This document shows positions 45,235 to 55,266 of a stretch of DNA of 64,000 nt, piece after piece (positions within the stretch are counted from its first letter, which is position 1; the number at the start of each line of letters is the position of its first letter). The notes beneath the pieces were generated by a model that did not search any database, was not told the DNA's origin, and saw only the letters and a list, made by a program, of their open reading frames with translations. The translations under genes were made by a program, and so were the position numbers. Source of the stretch: Caulobacteraceae bacterium UBA3198 (GTDB lineage Bacteria > Pseudomonadota > Alphaproteobacteria > Caulobacterales > Caulobacteraceae); the NCBI GenBank assembly GCA_002363865.1, contig DEWY01000008.1, forward strand, positions 1 through 64,000, given 5' to 3'.

Positions 45235-46211
45235 CCGTGACGCTGGCTGACATTCAGGCCGCCGCAGACCGGATCTCCGGTCACGCGGTCATGACGCCTC
45301 TGATCGAGAGCCCCGCCCTGAATGATCGGGCCGGCGTCCGGGTCCTGCTCAAGGCCGAGACCCTGCAGCGGGTGGGCGCCTTCAAGTTCCGCGGGGCCTA
45401 TAACCGGCTGGTGCAGCTGAGCGCCGAGGAGCGGGCCCGCGGCGTGGTGGCCTTCTCCTCCGGCAACCATGCCCAAGGGGTCGCCCTGGACGCCCGGCTG
45501 CTGGGGATTCCAGCCCTGATCGTCATGCCCAGCGACGCGCCGAAGGTGAAGGTCGTCGCCACCCAGGGCTACGGCGCCGAGGTGCGGTTCTACGACCGGC
45601 TGATCGACAGCCGCGAGGCCATCGCCGCAGAGATCGCCGCCCAGCGGGGCTCCGTCGTCGTACCAGCCTTCGACGACCCCCACATCATTGCGGGCCAAGG
45701 CACGGTGGGCCTGGAAATGGTCGCCCAGGCGAAGGCCGCCGGCGCGACGCTCGACCTGGTGGCCGCCCCGATCAGCGGCGGCGGCCTGCTGGCCGGCCTG
45801 GCGACGGCGATCAAGGGCTTAAGCCCGGACACCGCCATGGTCGGGGTGGAGCCGGAAGGCTTTGACGACACGCTGAAGTCGCTGCAGGCGGGCGAGCGCC
45901 AAGTGTTCAAGCCCACTGGCCGGTCCCTCTGCGACTCGCTGGAGTCGCCCTTCCCGGGCGAGCTGACCTTCCCGATCATGCAAAAGACGGTGGCCAACGT
46001 GGCCGTAGTCAGCGATCGCGAGATCACCGAAGCCATGCGCTACGCCTTCGCCACCCTGAAGCTGGTGGTGGAGCCCGGCGGCGTGGCCGCCCTGGCCGCC
46101 CTGCTGGCCGGCAAGATCAATGTCGCCGGCAAGGGGACCGTGGGCCTCGTCCTGTCCGGCGGCAATGTCGACCCCGAGCAGTTCGCCCAGGTCCTGCGCG
46201 GCGAGCTCTAG
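45231..46211 (+). CDS. PLP-dependent threonine/serine dehydratase-like enzyme
   Basis: A 326-residue fold type II PLP enzyme without a regulatory ACT domain. It resembles catabolic threonine dehydratase, serine racemase and threo-3-hydroxyaspartate dehydratase. Lys52 in FKFRGAYN binds PLP; FSSGNHAQG contacts the cofactor and ISGGGLLAG binds its phosphate. The exact substrate is not decided by sequence. It ends back-to-back with the RND pump (CTAG). Confidence 0.92.
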   Translation: MTVTLADIQAAADRISGHAVMTPLIESPALNDRAGVRVLLKAETLQRVGAFKFRGAYNRLVQLSAEERARGVVAFSSGNHAQGVALDARLLGIPALIVMPSDAPKVKVVATQGYGAEVRFYDRLIDSREAIAAEIAAQRGSVVVPAFDDPHIIAGQGTVGLEMVAQAKAAGATLDLVAAPISGGGLLAGLATAIKGLSPDTAMVGVEPEGFDDTLKSLQAGERQVFKPTGRSLCDSLESPFPGELTFPIMQKTVANVAVVSDREITEAMRYAFATLKLVVEPGGVAALAALLAGKINVAGKGTVGLVLSGGNVDPEQFAQVLRGEL

Positions 46212-49200
46212 AGCCGGTCCTCCGGGACAGCCGGTCCAGGGGCTTCACGCGGGGTGATCAGCCGGCCCAGGCGGGGCTTCAGCCAGCGCTCGAAATCGTC
46301 GACGAACTCATAGACCACCGGCACCAGCACCAGGGACAGGATGGTCGAGGTGATCAGGCCGCCGATGACGGCCACGGCCATGGGCTGGCGGAACTCGGCC
46401 CCCTTCTCCAGGGCCAAGGCCGTGGGCAGCATGCCGGCCGCCATGGCCACCGTGGTCATCACGATGGGCCGGGCTCGCTCGCGACAGGCGTCGATCAGGG
46501 CCTCGCGCTGGGGCATGCCCTCGCGCTCACGCTCGATGGCGTACTCCACCAGCAGAATGGAGTTCTTCGCCGCCAGACCTAGCAGCATCAGGAAGCCGAT
46601 CATCGAAGGGATCGACAGGGAGAGTTGGAAGGCCAGCAGGCCAAGGAAGGCGCCGCCCACCGCCAGCGGCAGGGCCGAGAGGATGATCGCCGGCTTGAAG
46701 AAGCTGCGGAACAGCAAGACCAGCACGGCGAAGATCATTGAGACCCCGGCGAAGATGGCCAGGCCCATGGCCCCAAACAGCTCCTGCATGGCCTCAAGCT
46801 CGCCGGTCTCGGCCGGCGCCACGCCCGCGGGCAGGTTCTGCATGATCGGCAGGGCCTGGACCTTCTGGTTGGCGTCGCCCAGCTCCACCCCGTTCAGCTC
46901 GGCCTGAACGGTGAGCTGACGCCTGCGGTTCAGGCGATCGATCCGGGCGGGGCCCGCCTGGAACTCGACATCGGCGACGGCCCCCAGGGTGGTGACCTCA
47001 CCGGTGGCGGTGGGGATTCGCAGGGCGCGGATGGACTCCAGATCGGTCCGGGCTTCCGCCGGCAGGCGAAGGCGGATGGGAAGGCGGCGTTCGTTGATGG
47101 TCATCTTGGCCACATTGGCGTCGATGTCGCCGACGGTGGCGACCCTGGCCACCGTGGCGATCTGTTCGGCGCTGACGCCCAGGCGGGCGGCCTCGGCCGG
47201 GCGCGGCCGGATGATCAGCTCAGGCCCCGTGGGCGGCACGGACGGCCGCGGCTCGGCGATCTCGGGCACCTCGCGCATCTGCCGCTCAAGTTCCAGGGCG
47301 GCGTCCCGCAGGGTCTCGGAATTCTCGCTGGTCAGAACGATCTGAAGCCCGGCCTGTCCCTGGCCGTCGAGGAAGGTCGCCCGCGCATCGGGGATTTCAC
47401 GCAGGGCTTCGCGCATTTCACGCCGGATCTCGGCTCCGCTCAGGTCGCGGTCTTCGTTCAGCAGGACGGTGACAGTGCCGCTGCGCAGATCGCTGCCGCC
47501 CCCGCCGCCGCCCCCGGGCCCTTGCGCCACCACGGTGGAGCCGATCTGGGCGAAGACGTTGGTCACCTCCGGCCGCTCGGCGAAGGTGGCGGTTATGTCC
47601 TGAACCACCTCTTCCATATGCTCGGCCGTCGCCCCTGGCGGGCCCTGCACGTTCACATAGAGATAGTCAGGGTCTCCAGCCGGCTGGAAGCCCTGGGGCA
47701 GGAGCGGGATCAGCGCCAGAGAGGCGATGAACATGACGCCCCCGGCGATGCTGGCCACGATGCGGTGATCCAGCGCCCATTCCAGGGTGTCGCGATAGAG
47801 GCCCTTGAACGGCTTGCGCGGATGGGGATCGGAGGTCGGCTTGAGCAGATAGGCCGCCATCAGCGGCGTCAACAGGCGGGCCACCAACAGGGAGAAGATC
47901 ACCGCCACCGAGACGGTGATGCCGAACTCCCGGAAGAACTGGCCGGCCATGCCGCCCATGAAGGACACCGGCGTGAACACCACCACGATGGAAGCTGTCG
48001 TCGCCACCACGGCCAGGCCGATGGCGTCGGCGCCTTCGAGGGCGGCCTGGAAGGGCCGCATCCCGGCGATGATCCGTTTCTCGATATTCTCCACCTCGAC
48101 GATGGCGTCATCCACCAGGATGCCGATCACCAGGGTGAGGCCCAGCAGGGTGACGATGTTGAGCGAGAAGCCCAGCAGGTCCATCACGAAGAAGGTGGGG
48201 ATCAGCGAGAGCGGCATGGCCACCGCGGCGATCGCGGTAGAGCGCCAGTTGCGCAGGAAGACGAACACCACCAGGGCGGCGAGCCCCATGCCTTCCAGCA
48301 GCACGTTCTGGGTGGCGTGGAAGCTGGCGCGGGTCTCGTCCACCGACGAGAAGATCTTGGTGAAGGCGACGCCCTCGTGCTGCGTCTCCAGCTCGGCCAG
48401 GGCCTCCAGGACCCCGTCCTCGACGGTCACGTCGCTGGAATCGCGGGTCTTCATGACCATGAAGCCGACCACCGGCTGGCCGTTCAGGCGGGCGAAGCCG
48501 CGGGGCTCCGACGCGCCGTCGCCCACATCGGCGATATCCGACAGGCGGACATAGCCCCCCTGGCCCGTGGGGATGGTCAGTTCGCGCAGGGCCTCGACGC
48601 TGTCCACCGCGCCCAGCACCCGCAGGTTCTGCTCCTGGCCGCCGATGGCCACCCGGCCGCCGGGCGCATCCAGGTCGAAGCTGCGCAGGGCGTTATTGAC
48701 CTGCACCGCGGTCAGGCCGCGGGCGGCCAGCCGGTCGGGCTCGAGGACCACATTGATCTCGCGGGTCACCCCGCCCACCCGGGCGACCTGGGCCACGCCC
48801 TCGCGGGCCTGCAAGGCCCGGCCCAGGGTGTCGTCCACGAACCAGGACAGCTCGACGTCCGACATGTTCGGGGCGGCGACCGCATAGGTCATGATCGGCT
48901 GGGAATCGAGCTCGATCCGCTGGACAGTGGGCTCGTCGATCTCACGGGGCAGGATGGCTCTGGTCTGGTCGATGCGAGACCGGACATCGTCCGTAGCCTT
49001 CTGCAGGTCCTCCCCCAGCTCGAACTCGACGCTGGTGACCGAGACCCCCTGGGTGACGGTGGAATAGATGTTCTTGACGTTGGGGATGCCCGCCAGGGCG
49101 TCCTCCACCGGGCGGGTGATCTGGGTCTCCATCTCGCCCGGCGCGGCGCCGCTCTGGGTGACGGTGACCGACACCGCCGGAAACTGGACATTGGGGAACA

Positions 49201-49324
49201 GCTTGACCGGCAGATTTCCATAGGAAATCAACCCGGCCAGGGTCAGGGCGATGAACAGCACCGCCACCGGGACCGGGTTGCGGATGGCCCAGGTGGAAAG
49301 GCCTAAGGGACGGTCAGCGCTCAT
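46208..49324 (-). CDS. RND efflux pump permease (HAE1 type)
   Basis: A 1038-residue inner-membrane pump of the AcrB/MexB superfamily with twelve helices and two large periplasmic loops. The proton-relay Asp pair is in VIGILVDDAIVEVENIEKR (TM4). A Gly-rich insert GPGGGGGGGS near residue 600 is unusual. It exports lipophilic compounds using the proton gradient. It is the second gene of a three-gene operon with adaptor and outer-membrane channel; gene order is channel-adaptor-permease. No regulator gene is adjacent. Confidence 0.95.
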   Translation of the reverse strand: MSADRPLGLSTWAIRNPVPVAVLFIALTLAGLISYGNLPVKLFPNVQFPAVSVTVTQSGAAPGEMETQITRPVEDALAGIPNVKNIYSTVTQGVSVTSVEFELGEDLQKATDDVRSRIDQTRAILPREIDEPTVQRIELDSQPIMTYAVAAPNMSDVELSWFVDDTLGRALQAREGVAQVARVGGVTREINVVLEPDRLAARGLTAVQVNNALRSFDLDAPGGRVAIGGQEQNLRVLGAVDSVEALRELTIPTGQGGYVRLSDIADVGDGASEPRGFARLNGQPVVGFMVMKTRDSSDVTVEDGVLEALAELETQHEGVAFTKIFSSVDETRASFHATQNVLLEGMGLAALVVFVFLRNWRSTAIAAVAMPLSLIPTFFVMDLLGFSLNIVTLLGLTLVIGILVDDAIVEVENIEKRIIAGMRPFQAALEGADAIGLAVVATTASIVVVFTPVSFMGGMAGQFFREFGITVSVAVIFSLLVARLLTPLMAAYLLKPTSDPHPRKPFKGLYRDTLEWALDHRIVASIAGGVMFIASLALIPLLPQGFQPAGDPDYLYVNVQGPPGATAEHMEEVVQDITATFAERPEVTNVFAQIGSTVVAQGPGGGGGGGSDLRSGTVTVLLNEDRDLSGAEIRREMREALREIPDARATFLDGQGQAGLQIVLTSENSETLRDAALELERQMREVPEIAEPRPSVPPTGPELIIRPRPAEAARLGVSAEQIATVARVATVGDIDANVAKMTINERRLPIRLRLPAEARTDLESIRALRIPTATGEVTTLGAVADVEFQAGPARIDRLNRRRQLTVQAELNGVELGDANQKVQALPIMQNLPAGVAPAETGELEAMQELFGAMGLAIFAGVSMIFAVLVLLFRSFFKPAIILSALPLAVGGAFLGLLAFQLSLSIPSMIGFLMLLGLAAKNSILLVEYAIEREREGMPQREALIDACRERARPIVMTTVAMAAGMLPTALALEKGAEFRQPMAVAVIGGLITSTILSLVLVPVVYEFVDDFERWLKPRLGRLITPREAPGPAVPEDRL

Positions 49325-50478
49325 TTTGCGGGCTCGGTCTTGGGCGCCGGCGCGGCCGCCGCGCCCTCAGCGGTCTTGCGGACGGGCCGGACGAGATCGT
49401 TCTCAAGCAGGAAGGAGCCGGCGCTCTCGACCACCAGGGAGCCGGCCGGCGGGCCCCGGACCAGCTCCACGAGGCCGCCGCCACGGGCCCCGGTGGATAC
49501 CGCGACCCGTTTCACCCGGTTGTCGTCGCCCACCACCATGACGCTGGCGCCGTCGCCGTCGTAGCGCACGGCGGTTTCCGGCACGGTCAGGGAGGCGTCC
49601 CCGCCGCCCTGGAAATCGGCGCTGGCGAAGCCGCCGGCGCGGATGGAGGGCCGGCTGGGCAGGCTGATCCAGACGGTTCCCAGCTGGGTCTGAGCGTTCA
49701 CCTGCGGGCTGACCAGGCGCACCTTGCCCAACACCGTCTCGCCATTCTGCAGGGTCACCTGCACCGACTGCCCTTGGCGGATGCGCGCGAGATCGGCCTC
49801 CGAGACATCCGCCCGAAGCTCGATCTGCCCGTCGCGGGCGATGACGAACCAGGGCTGGGTCCCCGCGCCCGACTGGTCGCCGGGCCGGACATTGCGCGAG
49901 AGCACCAGGCCTGAGACCGGCGCGCTGACCGACAGACGCGCTTGTCGGGCCCGCAGATCGGCGAGGCCGGCGGCCTGGGCGCGGACCTGGGCGCGGGCGG
50001 TGCGCGCCTGGAACTGGCGCTGTTCGATCTGTTCGTTGGACAGGACGCCTTGGTCGACCAGGCCCTCCACCCGGGCGGCCTGGCTTTCAGCCTGCTCGGC
50101 CTGGACCTCCGCCTGGGCGAGCGCCGCCTCCTGTTGCTGCAGCTGCGACTGGAGAAGCGCCCCGTCGAGAACCGCGAGGGTCTGGCCCTTGCGCACATAG
50201 GCGCCCGGCTCCACCAGCACCCGGGCCACCCGGAAGCCGGCGATCTCGGCGCTGACAGCGGCCTCCTCCCGCGGGACCAGCGGCCCCGAGGCGGCGACGG
50301 AGCCTGTGATCGAACGGGCGGCCACCGGAACCACCGTCACGGCGCGGGCCTGCTGCTCGGCGGTCTCACGGGGCGCGTCTTCGCTGCAGGCGGCCAGGGC
50401 CAGAGCGCCGGCGATCATCACGATCAGGGCGGCCGGGGCTTTGCGGCGGGTCGCCGGAGAAGTCTTGATCTGCATCAT
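49321..50478 (-). CDS. RND efflux periplasmic adaptor (membrane fusion protein)
   Basis: A 385-residue lipoprotein adaptor with lipobox LAAC at residues 28-31. It has a lipoyl half-motif (VSAEIAGFRVARVLVEPGAYVRKG), a long Ala/Gln/Glu-rich coiled-coil hairpin (LQQQEAALAQAEVQAEQAES), the second half-motif with VSAPVSGLVLSRNVRPGD, and a beta-barrel domain. It links the permease to the outer-membrane channel. It overlaps the permease start by 4 bases. Confidence 0.95.
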   Translation of the reverse strand: MMQIKTSPATRRKAPAALIVMIAGALALAACSEDAPRETAEQQARAVTVVPVAARSITGSVAASGPLVPREEAAVSAEIAGFRVARVLVEPGAYVRKGQTLAVLDGALLQSQLQQQEAALAQAEVQAEQAESQAARVEGLVDQGVLSNEQIEQRQFQARTARAQVRAQAAGLADLRARQARLSVSAPVSGLVLSRNVRPGDQSGAGTQPWFVIARDGQIELRADVSEADLARIRQGQSVQVTLQNGETVLGKVRLVSPQVNAQTQLGTVWISLPSRPSIRAGGFASADFQGGGDASLTVPETAVRYDGDGASVMVVGDDNRVKRVAVSTGARGGGLVELVRGPPAGSLVVESAGSFLLENDLVRPVRKTAEGAAAAPAPKTEPAK

Positions 50479-50488
50479 GCCGTCCGCC

Positions 50489-51907
50489 TCAGCGGGCTTG
50501 GGTGTTGAGAGGAAGGTCCTGCGACGGCCAGCCGCCGCCGAGGGCCTTGAAGGCCTGAACCGCCCGGCGCTGCGATTGCACCTGGGCGCTGGTCAGTTGC
50601 GCGCGGGTGGCGCGCCAGACCTGCTCGGCGCTCAGCGCCGTGTTGAGATCGGTCAGTCCGGCGTCATAGCCCAGCCGGGCGGAGTTATAGGCCCGCTCGG
50701 CCCGGGCCTCGCCGTCCGCCAGCAGGTCGACCCGGCGGCGATCGGCGGCCAGGCGGGTGAGCGCGCTCTCGGCCTCGGCATAGGCGGTCTGGACCACCTT
50801 CTCATAGGCGATGACGGCCTGTTCGGTGCGGGCGTCCTGCGCCTTGAGGTCCAGCAGGAGCCGCGGAATGTTCAGCACCGGCTGCGAGACGCCTGCGCCG
50901 ATGCTCCAGTTCTGGGTGGTGGCCGAGTAGCCGGGCTGTTCGCTGCGTGAGATGCCGAGGCCCGGGGTCAGGGTGAAGGTCGGGAAGAAGGCCAGCTGGG
51001 CGTAGGTCAGACGGCCGGCGGCCGAGCGGACCCTGGCCTCGGCCTCGCGCACGTCCGGTCGCCGGGCCAGCAGGTCCCCGGGGACCGCAGCGGGAACCGG
51101 CGGCGGCAGGGCGGTCAGCGGCGGGGTGGAGACCCCATCCAGGGGCGCTGTGCCCCGGCCGACCAGAACCAGTAGGGTGCGCTGCTGGGCCTGCAGCTCG
51201 GCCTCCAGGCTCTCCACCTGGCTGTCGGCTTGGGCGAGCTCGCCGGCGACCCGGTCAGACTCCAGCCGCGCGGTCAGGCCCGCCTGGACCCGGCGCTCCA
51301 CAAGGTCATAGAGCGAGCGCTGAATCCGGGCGCTCTGGCGGGCGTCGGCCAGTTGAATGGAAAGGCCTCGGGCCTGGAAATAGGCGTCGGCCACATTGGC
51401 CGCCAGGCTGGCCCGGGCGCCCTCATAGGCGAAGCGCGCCGCAGCCGAGTCGCCCTGGGCCGCACGCCGGACCGCAAAGAAGCGACCGAACAGGTCCAGC
51501 TCCCAGCTCACATTGAAATTGGCCTGATAGGACTCGCTGGTTCCCGAGGTGGAGAAGCCGGGAATGGTGATCTCCTGGCCGTCGACCTGCTCGGTCTCGG
51601 TCCGCCGGCCCGAGCCGGTCAGCTGGCCCTGGGGCAGGAAGGCGGTCAGCGCGCTGGTCGCCGTCAGGCGGGCTTCGCGAAGACGCGCCGCCGCGCTCTG
51701 GGCGTCCGGGCTGCGGGCCAGGGCCTCATCCACCAGGGCGGTGAGCTCCGGATCGTCGAAGGCCAGCCACCACTGGTCGAGGACCTGGGTCTCGGCCGCG
51801 CCGGACACCGGATAGGCCTGGGGCAGATCGATGCGGGCCTCGCGCGGCGTCGCGCAGGCGCTTAGCGACAGGACCGTGAGAAGGGCGAGGGAAGTCGGCA
51901 GACGCAT
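50489..51907 (-). CDS. Outer-membrane efflux channel, TolC/OprM (NodT) family
   Basis: A 472-residue outer-membrane lipoprotein (lipobox LSAC) with two OEP repeats. It has QWWLAFDDPELTALVDEAL near the N-terminus, ELDLFGRFFAVRRAA, LLARRPDVREAEARVRSA and a periodic Ala/Arg-rich helical barrel. It forms the exit duct for the RND pump. AGGA precedes the ATG at 51907; more upstream starts would spoil the signal peptide. It is the first gene of the operon, 10 bases before the adaptor. Confidence 0.94.
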   Translation of the reverse strand: MRLPTSLALLTVLSLSACATPREARIDLPQAYPVSGAAETQVLDQWWLAFDDPELTALVDEALARSPDAQSAAARLREARLTATSALTAFLPQGQLTGSGRRTETEQVDGQEITIPGFSTSGTSESYQANFNVSWELDLFGRFFAVRRAAQGDSAAARFAYEGARASLAANVADAYFQARGLSIQLADARQSARIQRSLYDLVERRVQAGLTARLESDRVAGELAQADSQVESLEAELQAQQRTLLVLVGRGTAPLDGVSTPPLTALPPPVPAAVPGDLLARRPDVREAEARVRSAAGRLTYAQLAFFPTFTLTPGLGISRSEQPGYSATTQNWSIGAGVSQPVLNIPRLLLDLKAQDARTEQAVIAYEKVVQTAYAEAESALTRLAADRRRVDLLADGEARAERAYNSARLGYDAGLTDLNTALSAEQVWRATRAQLTSAQVQSQRRAVQAFKALGGGWPSQDLPLNTQAR

Positions 51908-52128
51908 GGCAGTCCTAGTGGGCCTCGGCCGCGAATCAGAAGGCATCATAGCCCAGCTACAGGTCACTGGAGCCCCACGGCGGCGAAGGTTCCCAGACCA
52001 CAGGTCTGCGACGGGGTGATTGCAGGGTCGATACAATCGCCCCGGCCTTCATCGACCCTCCGAACGGTGGCGCGACATATGGGCCGGGGATAGGGTCACA
52101 GCAACCCCAATCATGTCGCAGAGTGATT

Positions 52129-53787
<1,659 letters not shown>

Positions 53788-53799
53788 GAGAACAGATCG

Positions 53800-54609
53800 A
53801 TGAGCGGTCAGGTGCGCGCCGGGATCGGCGGCTGGACCTTCGAACCCTGGCGGGGCGTCTTCTACCCCAAGGGTCTGCGCCAGGCCGACGAGCTGGCCTA
53901 TGCCAGCGCGCGCCTGCCGGTCATCGAGATCAACTCCACCTACTATTCCAGCCAGAAGCCCGAGAGTTTCGCCAAATGGGCCGCGGCGACGCCGGAGGGC
54001 TTCGTCTTCACGGTTAAGGCCTCGCGCTTCTGCACCAACCGTAAGGTGTTGTCGGACGCCGGGGAGTCGATCGGCAAGTTCCTCAATCAGGGCCTCGTGG
54101 AGCTGGGCGACCGCCTGGGACCCATCCTGTGGCAGTTCATGGCCACCAAGCGGTTCGACCCCCAGGACTTCGAGGGTTTCCTTAATCTGTTGCCCGAGAG
54201 CCTGGAGGGCCGCCCCCTGCGCCACGCCGTGGAAGTTCGCCATGAGAGCTTCGCAGAGGCGGCCTTCCTCGACATGTGCCGGGCGCGCAATGTGGCGGTC
54301 TGCCTGACCGAGCACGCCGAGTTTCCGATGATCGCCGATCCGACCGCCGACTTCGTCTATGCTCGGCTGATGACCGGGGCCGACGAGATCGAGACCGGCT
54401 ACGCTGACGAAGCCCTGGATCGCTGGGCGCGCAGGCTTGAGACCTATGCGAAGGGCGGCGCGCCGGCGGACCTGCCCCATGTCGCCCCCGTCGCGGACCG
54501 CGGGGACGGGCGCGAGGTGTTCGCCTTCTTCATCAGCGAGGGAAAGGTCCGGGCGCCGGCGGCCGCCCAGGCTCTGATGGCGCGGCTGAAGGGCGCAGAC
54601 GCCCGCTAA
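53800..54609 (+). CDS. DUF72 family TIM-barrel protein
   Basis: A 269-residue DUF72 protein: RAGIGGWTFEPWRGVFYP at the start, IEINSTYYSSQKPESFAKWA, FVFTVKASRF, LWQFMATKRF and VEVRHESF are the family's conserved strand ends. It is often compared with xylose isomerase-like barrels; no activity is established. It lies 12 bases after the M28 gene. Confidence 0.93.
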   Translation: MSGQVRAGIGGWTFEPWRGVFYPKGLRQADELAYASARLPVIEINSTYYSSQKPESFAKWAAATPEGFVFTVKASRFCTNRKVLSDAGESIGKFLNQGLVELGDRLGPILWQFMATKRFDPQDFEGFLNLLPESLEGRPLRHAVEVRHESFAEAAFLDMCRARNVAVCLTEHAEFPMIADPTADFVYARLMTGADEIETGYADEALDRWARRLETYAKGGAPADLPHVAPVADRGDGREVFAFFISEGKVRAPAAAQALMARLKGADAR

Positions 54610-54630
54610 ACGGCGGTCAGCACAACGAAA

Positions 54631-54660
54631 GACGCCCCCGCAGCAGGCTGCGGGGGCGTC
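54631..54660. terminator. Bidirectional terminator between convergent genes
   Basis: A perfect 13-bp stem (GACGCCCCCGCAG / CTGCGGGGGCGTC) with loop CAGG. On the minus strand it is followed by TTTCGTT, so it best stops the 54.7-kb gene; it can also slow transcription from the DUF72 side. Confidence 0.8.
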
Positions 54661-54688
54661 GGATCGTCAAGAATACGAATTCTCGAGC

Positions 54689-54994
54689 TTAGCTGCCGGG
54701 AAACCGCATCGGGACCTTAACCTGGCCCGTCTTGGAACCCATCGGCAGGGCGTCGGCGACGCAGAGCGCAGCCTTGTCGAAGCCCTTGCCAGCGGCGCTG
54801 TCCTGCAGGACCACGCAGCCCGACAGCTTGCCGCCGTCCGCGCTGCATTCCAGCATGACGGTCGCCGCGTCACGCGTATTGGCGTGCTTGGAAATGCAGC
54901 GCGCCATGCTTTCTTCAAAAGAGGCCGCCGCGGATGCGGAAGCCAGAACGAGGCTGATGAGGACGCCCCCACCCACTGCGATGATGTTTTTCAC
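54689..54994 (-). CDS. Small secreted protein, TonB C-terminal-like domain
   Basis: A 101-residue protein starting at GTG with AAGGAG nine bases upstream. A signal peptide (LASASA/AA) is followed by a compact domain with ECSADGGKLSGCVVLQDS, GKGFDKAALCVADAL and a terminal VKVPMRFPG. This pattern (Cys, Gly-x-Leu, Cys, GxGF, AAL, PxRF) resembles the TonB C-terminal fold, without the TonB membrane helix. A free periplasmic TonB-C-like module is inferred; the partner is unknown. Four cysteines suggest two disulfides. Confidence 0.72.
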   Translation of the reverse strand: MKNIIAVGGGVLISLVLASASAAASFEESMARCISKHANTRDAATVMLECSADGGKLSGCVVLQDSAAGKGFDKAALCVADALPMGSKTGQVKVPMRFPGS

Positions 54995-55266
54995 CTACCC
55001 ACTCCTTCTAGACCGGAAGTGTGCACACCATCGGGGATTCAGGTTAAAATTGTCTAATTCGCGCAAGAAAATATAGGTAAACGCAAATAAACCATATTCC
55101 TCTACCTGCCAGCGGCGGGTTTCCTCTTGCCAACTCTTTATAGTCTCCCGCGCCGGGCGACAGGCCGTCACATTCCTCAACCCACGGTTAGGAACTGTTA
55201 GCACCTACGATTCATCATGCTGCAGCCAGATGGGCGTTGAGTAGGCCACGGGGGATTGGGCGTCAG

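Noticed and set aside
47522..49306. A 594-codon frame antisense to the RND permease, and similar long antisense frames opposite ggt, pyrD, thrS, cysS and the chemoreceptor
   Set aside because: They are by-products of high GC at third codon positions: His/Gly/Gln-rich translations without domains, opposite well-conserved genes.
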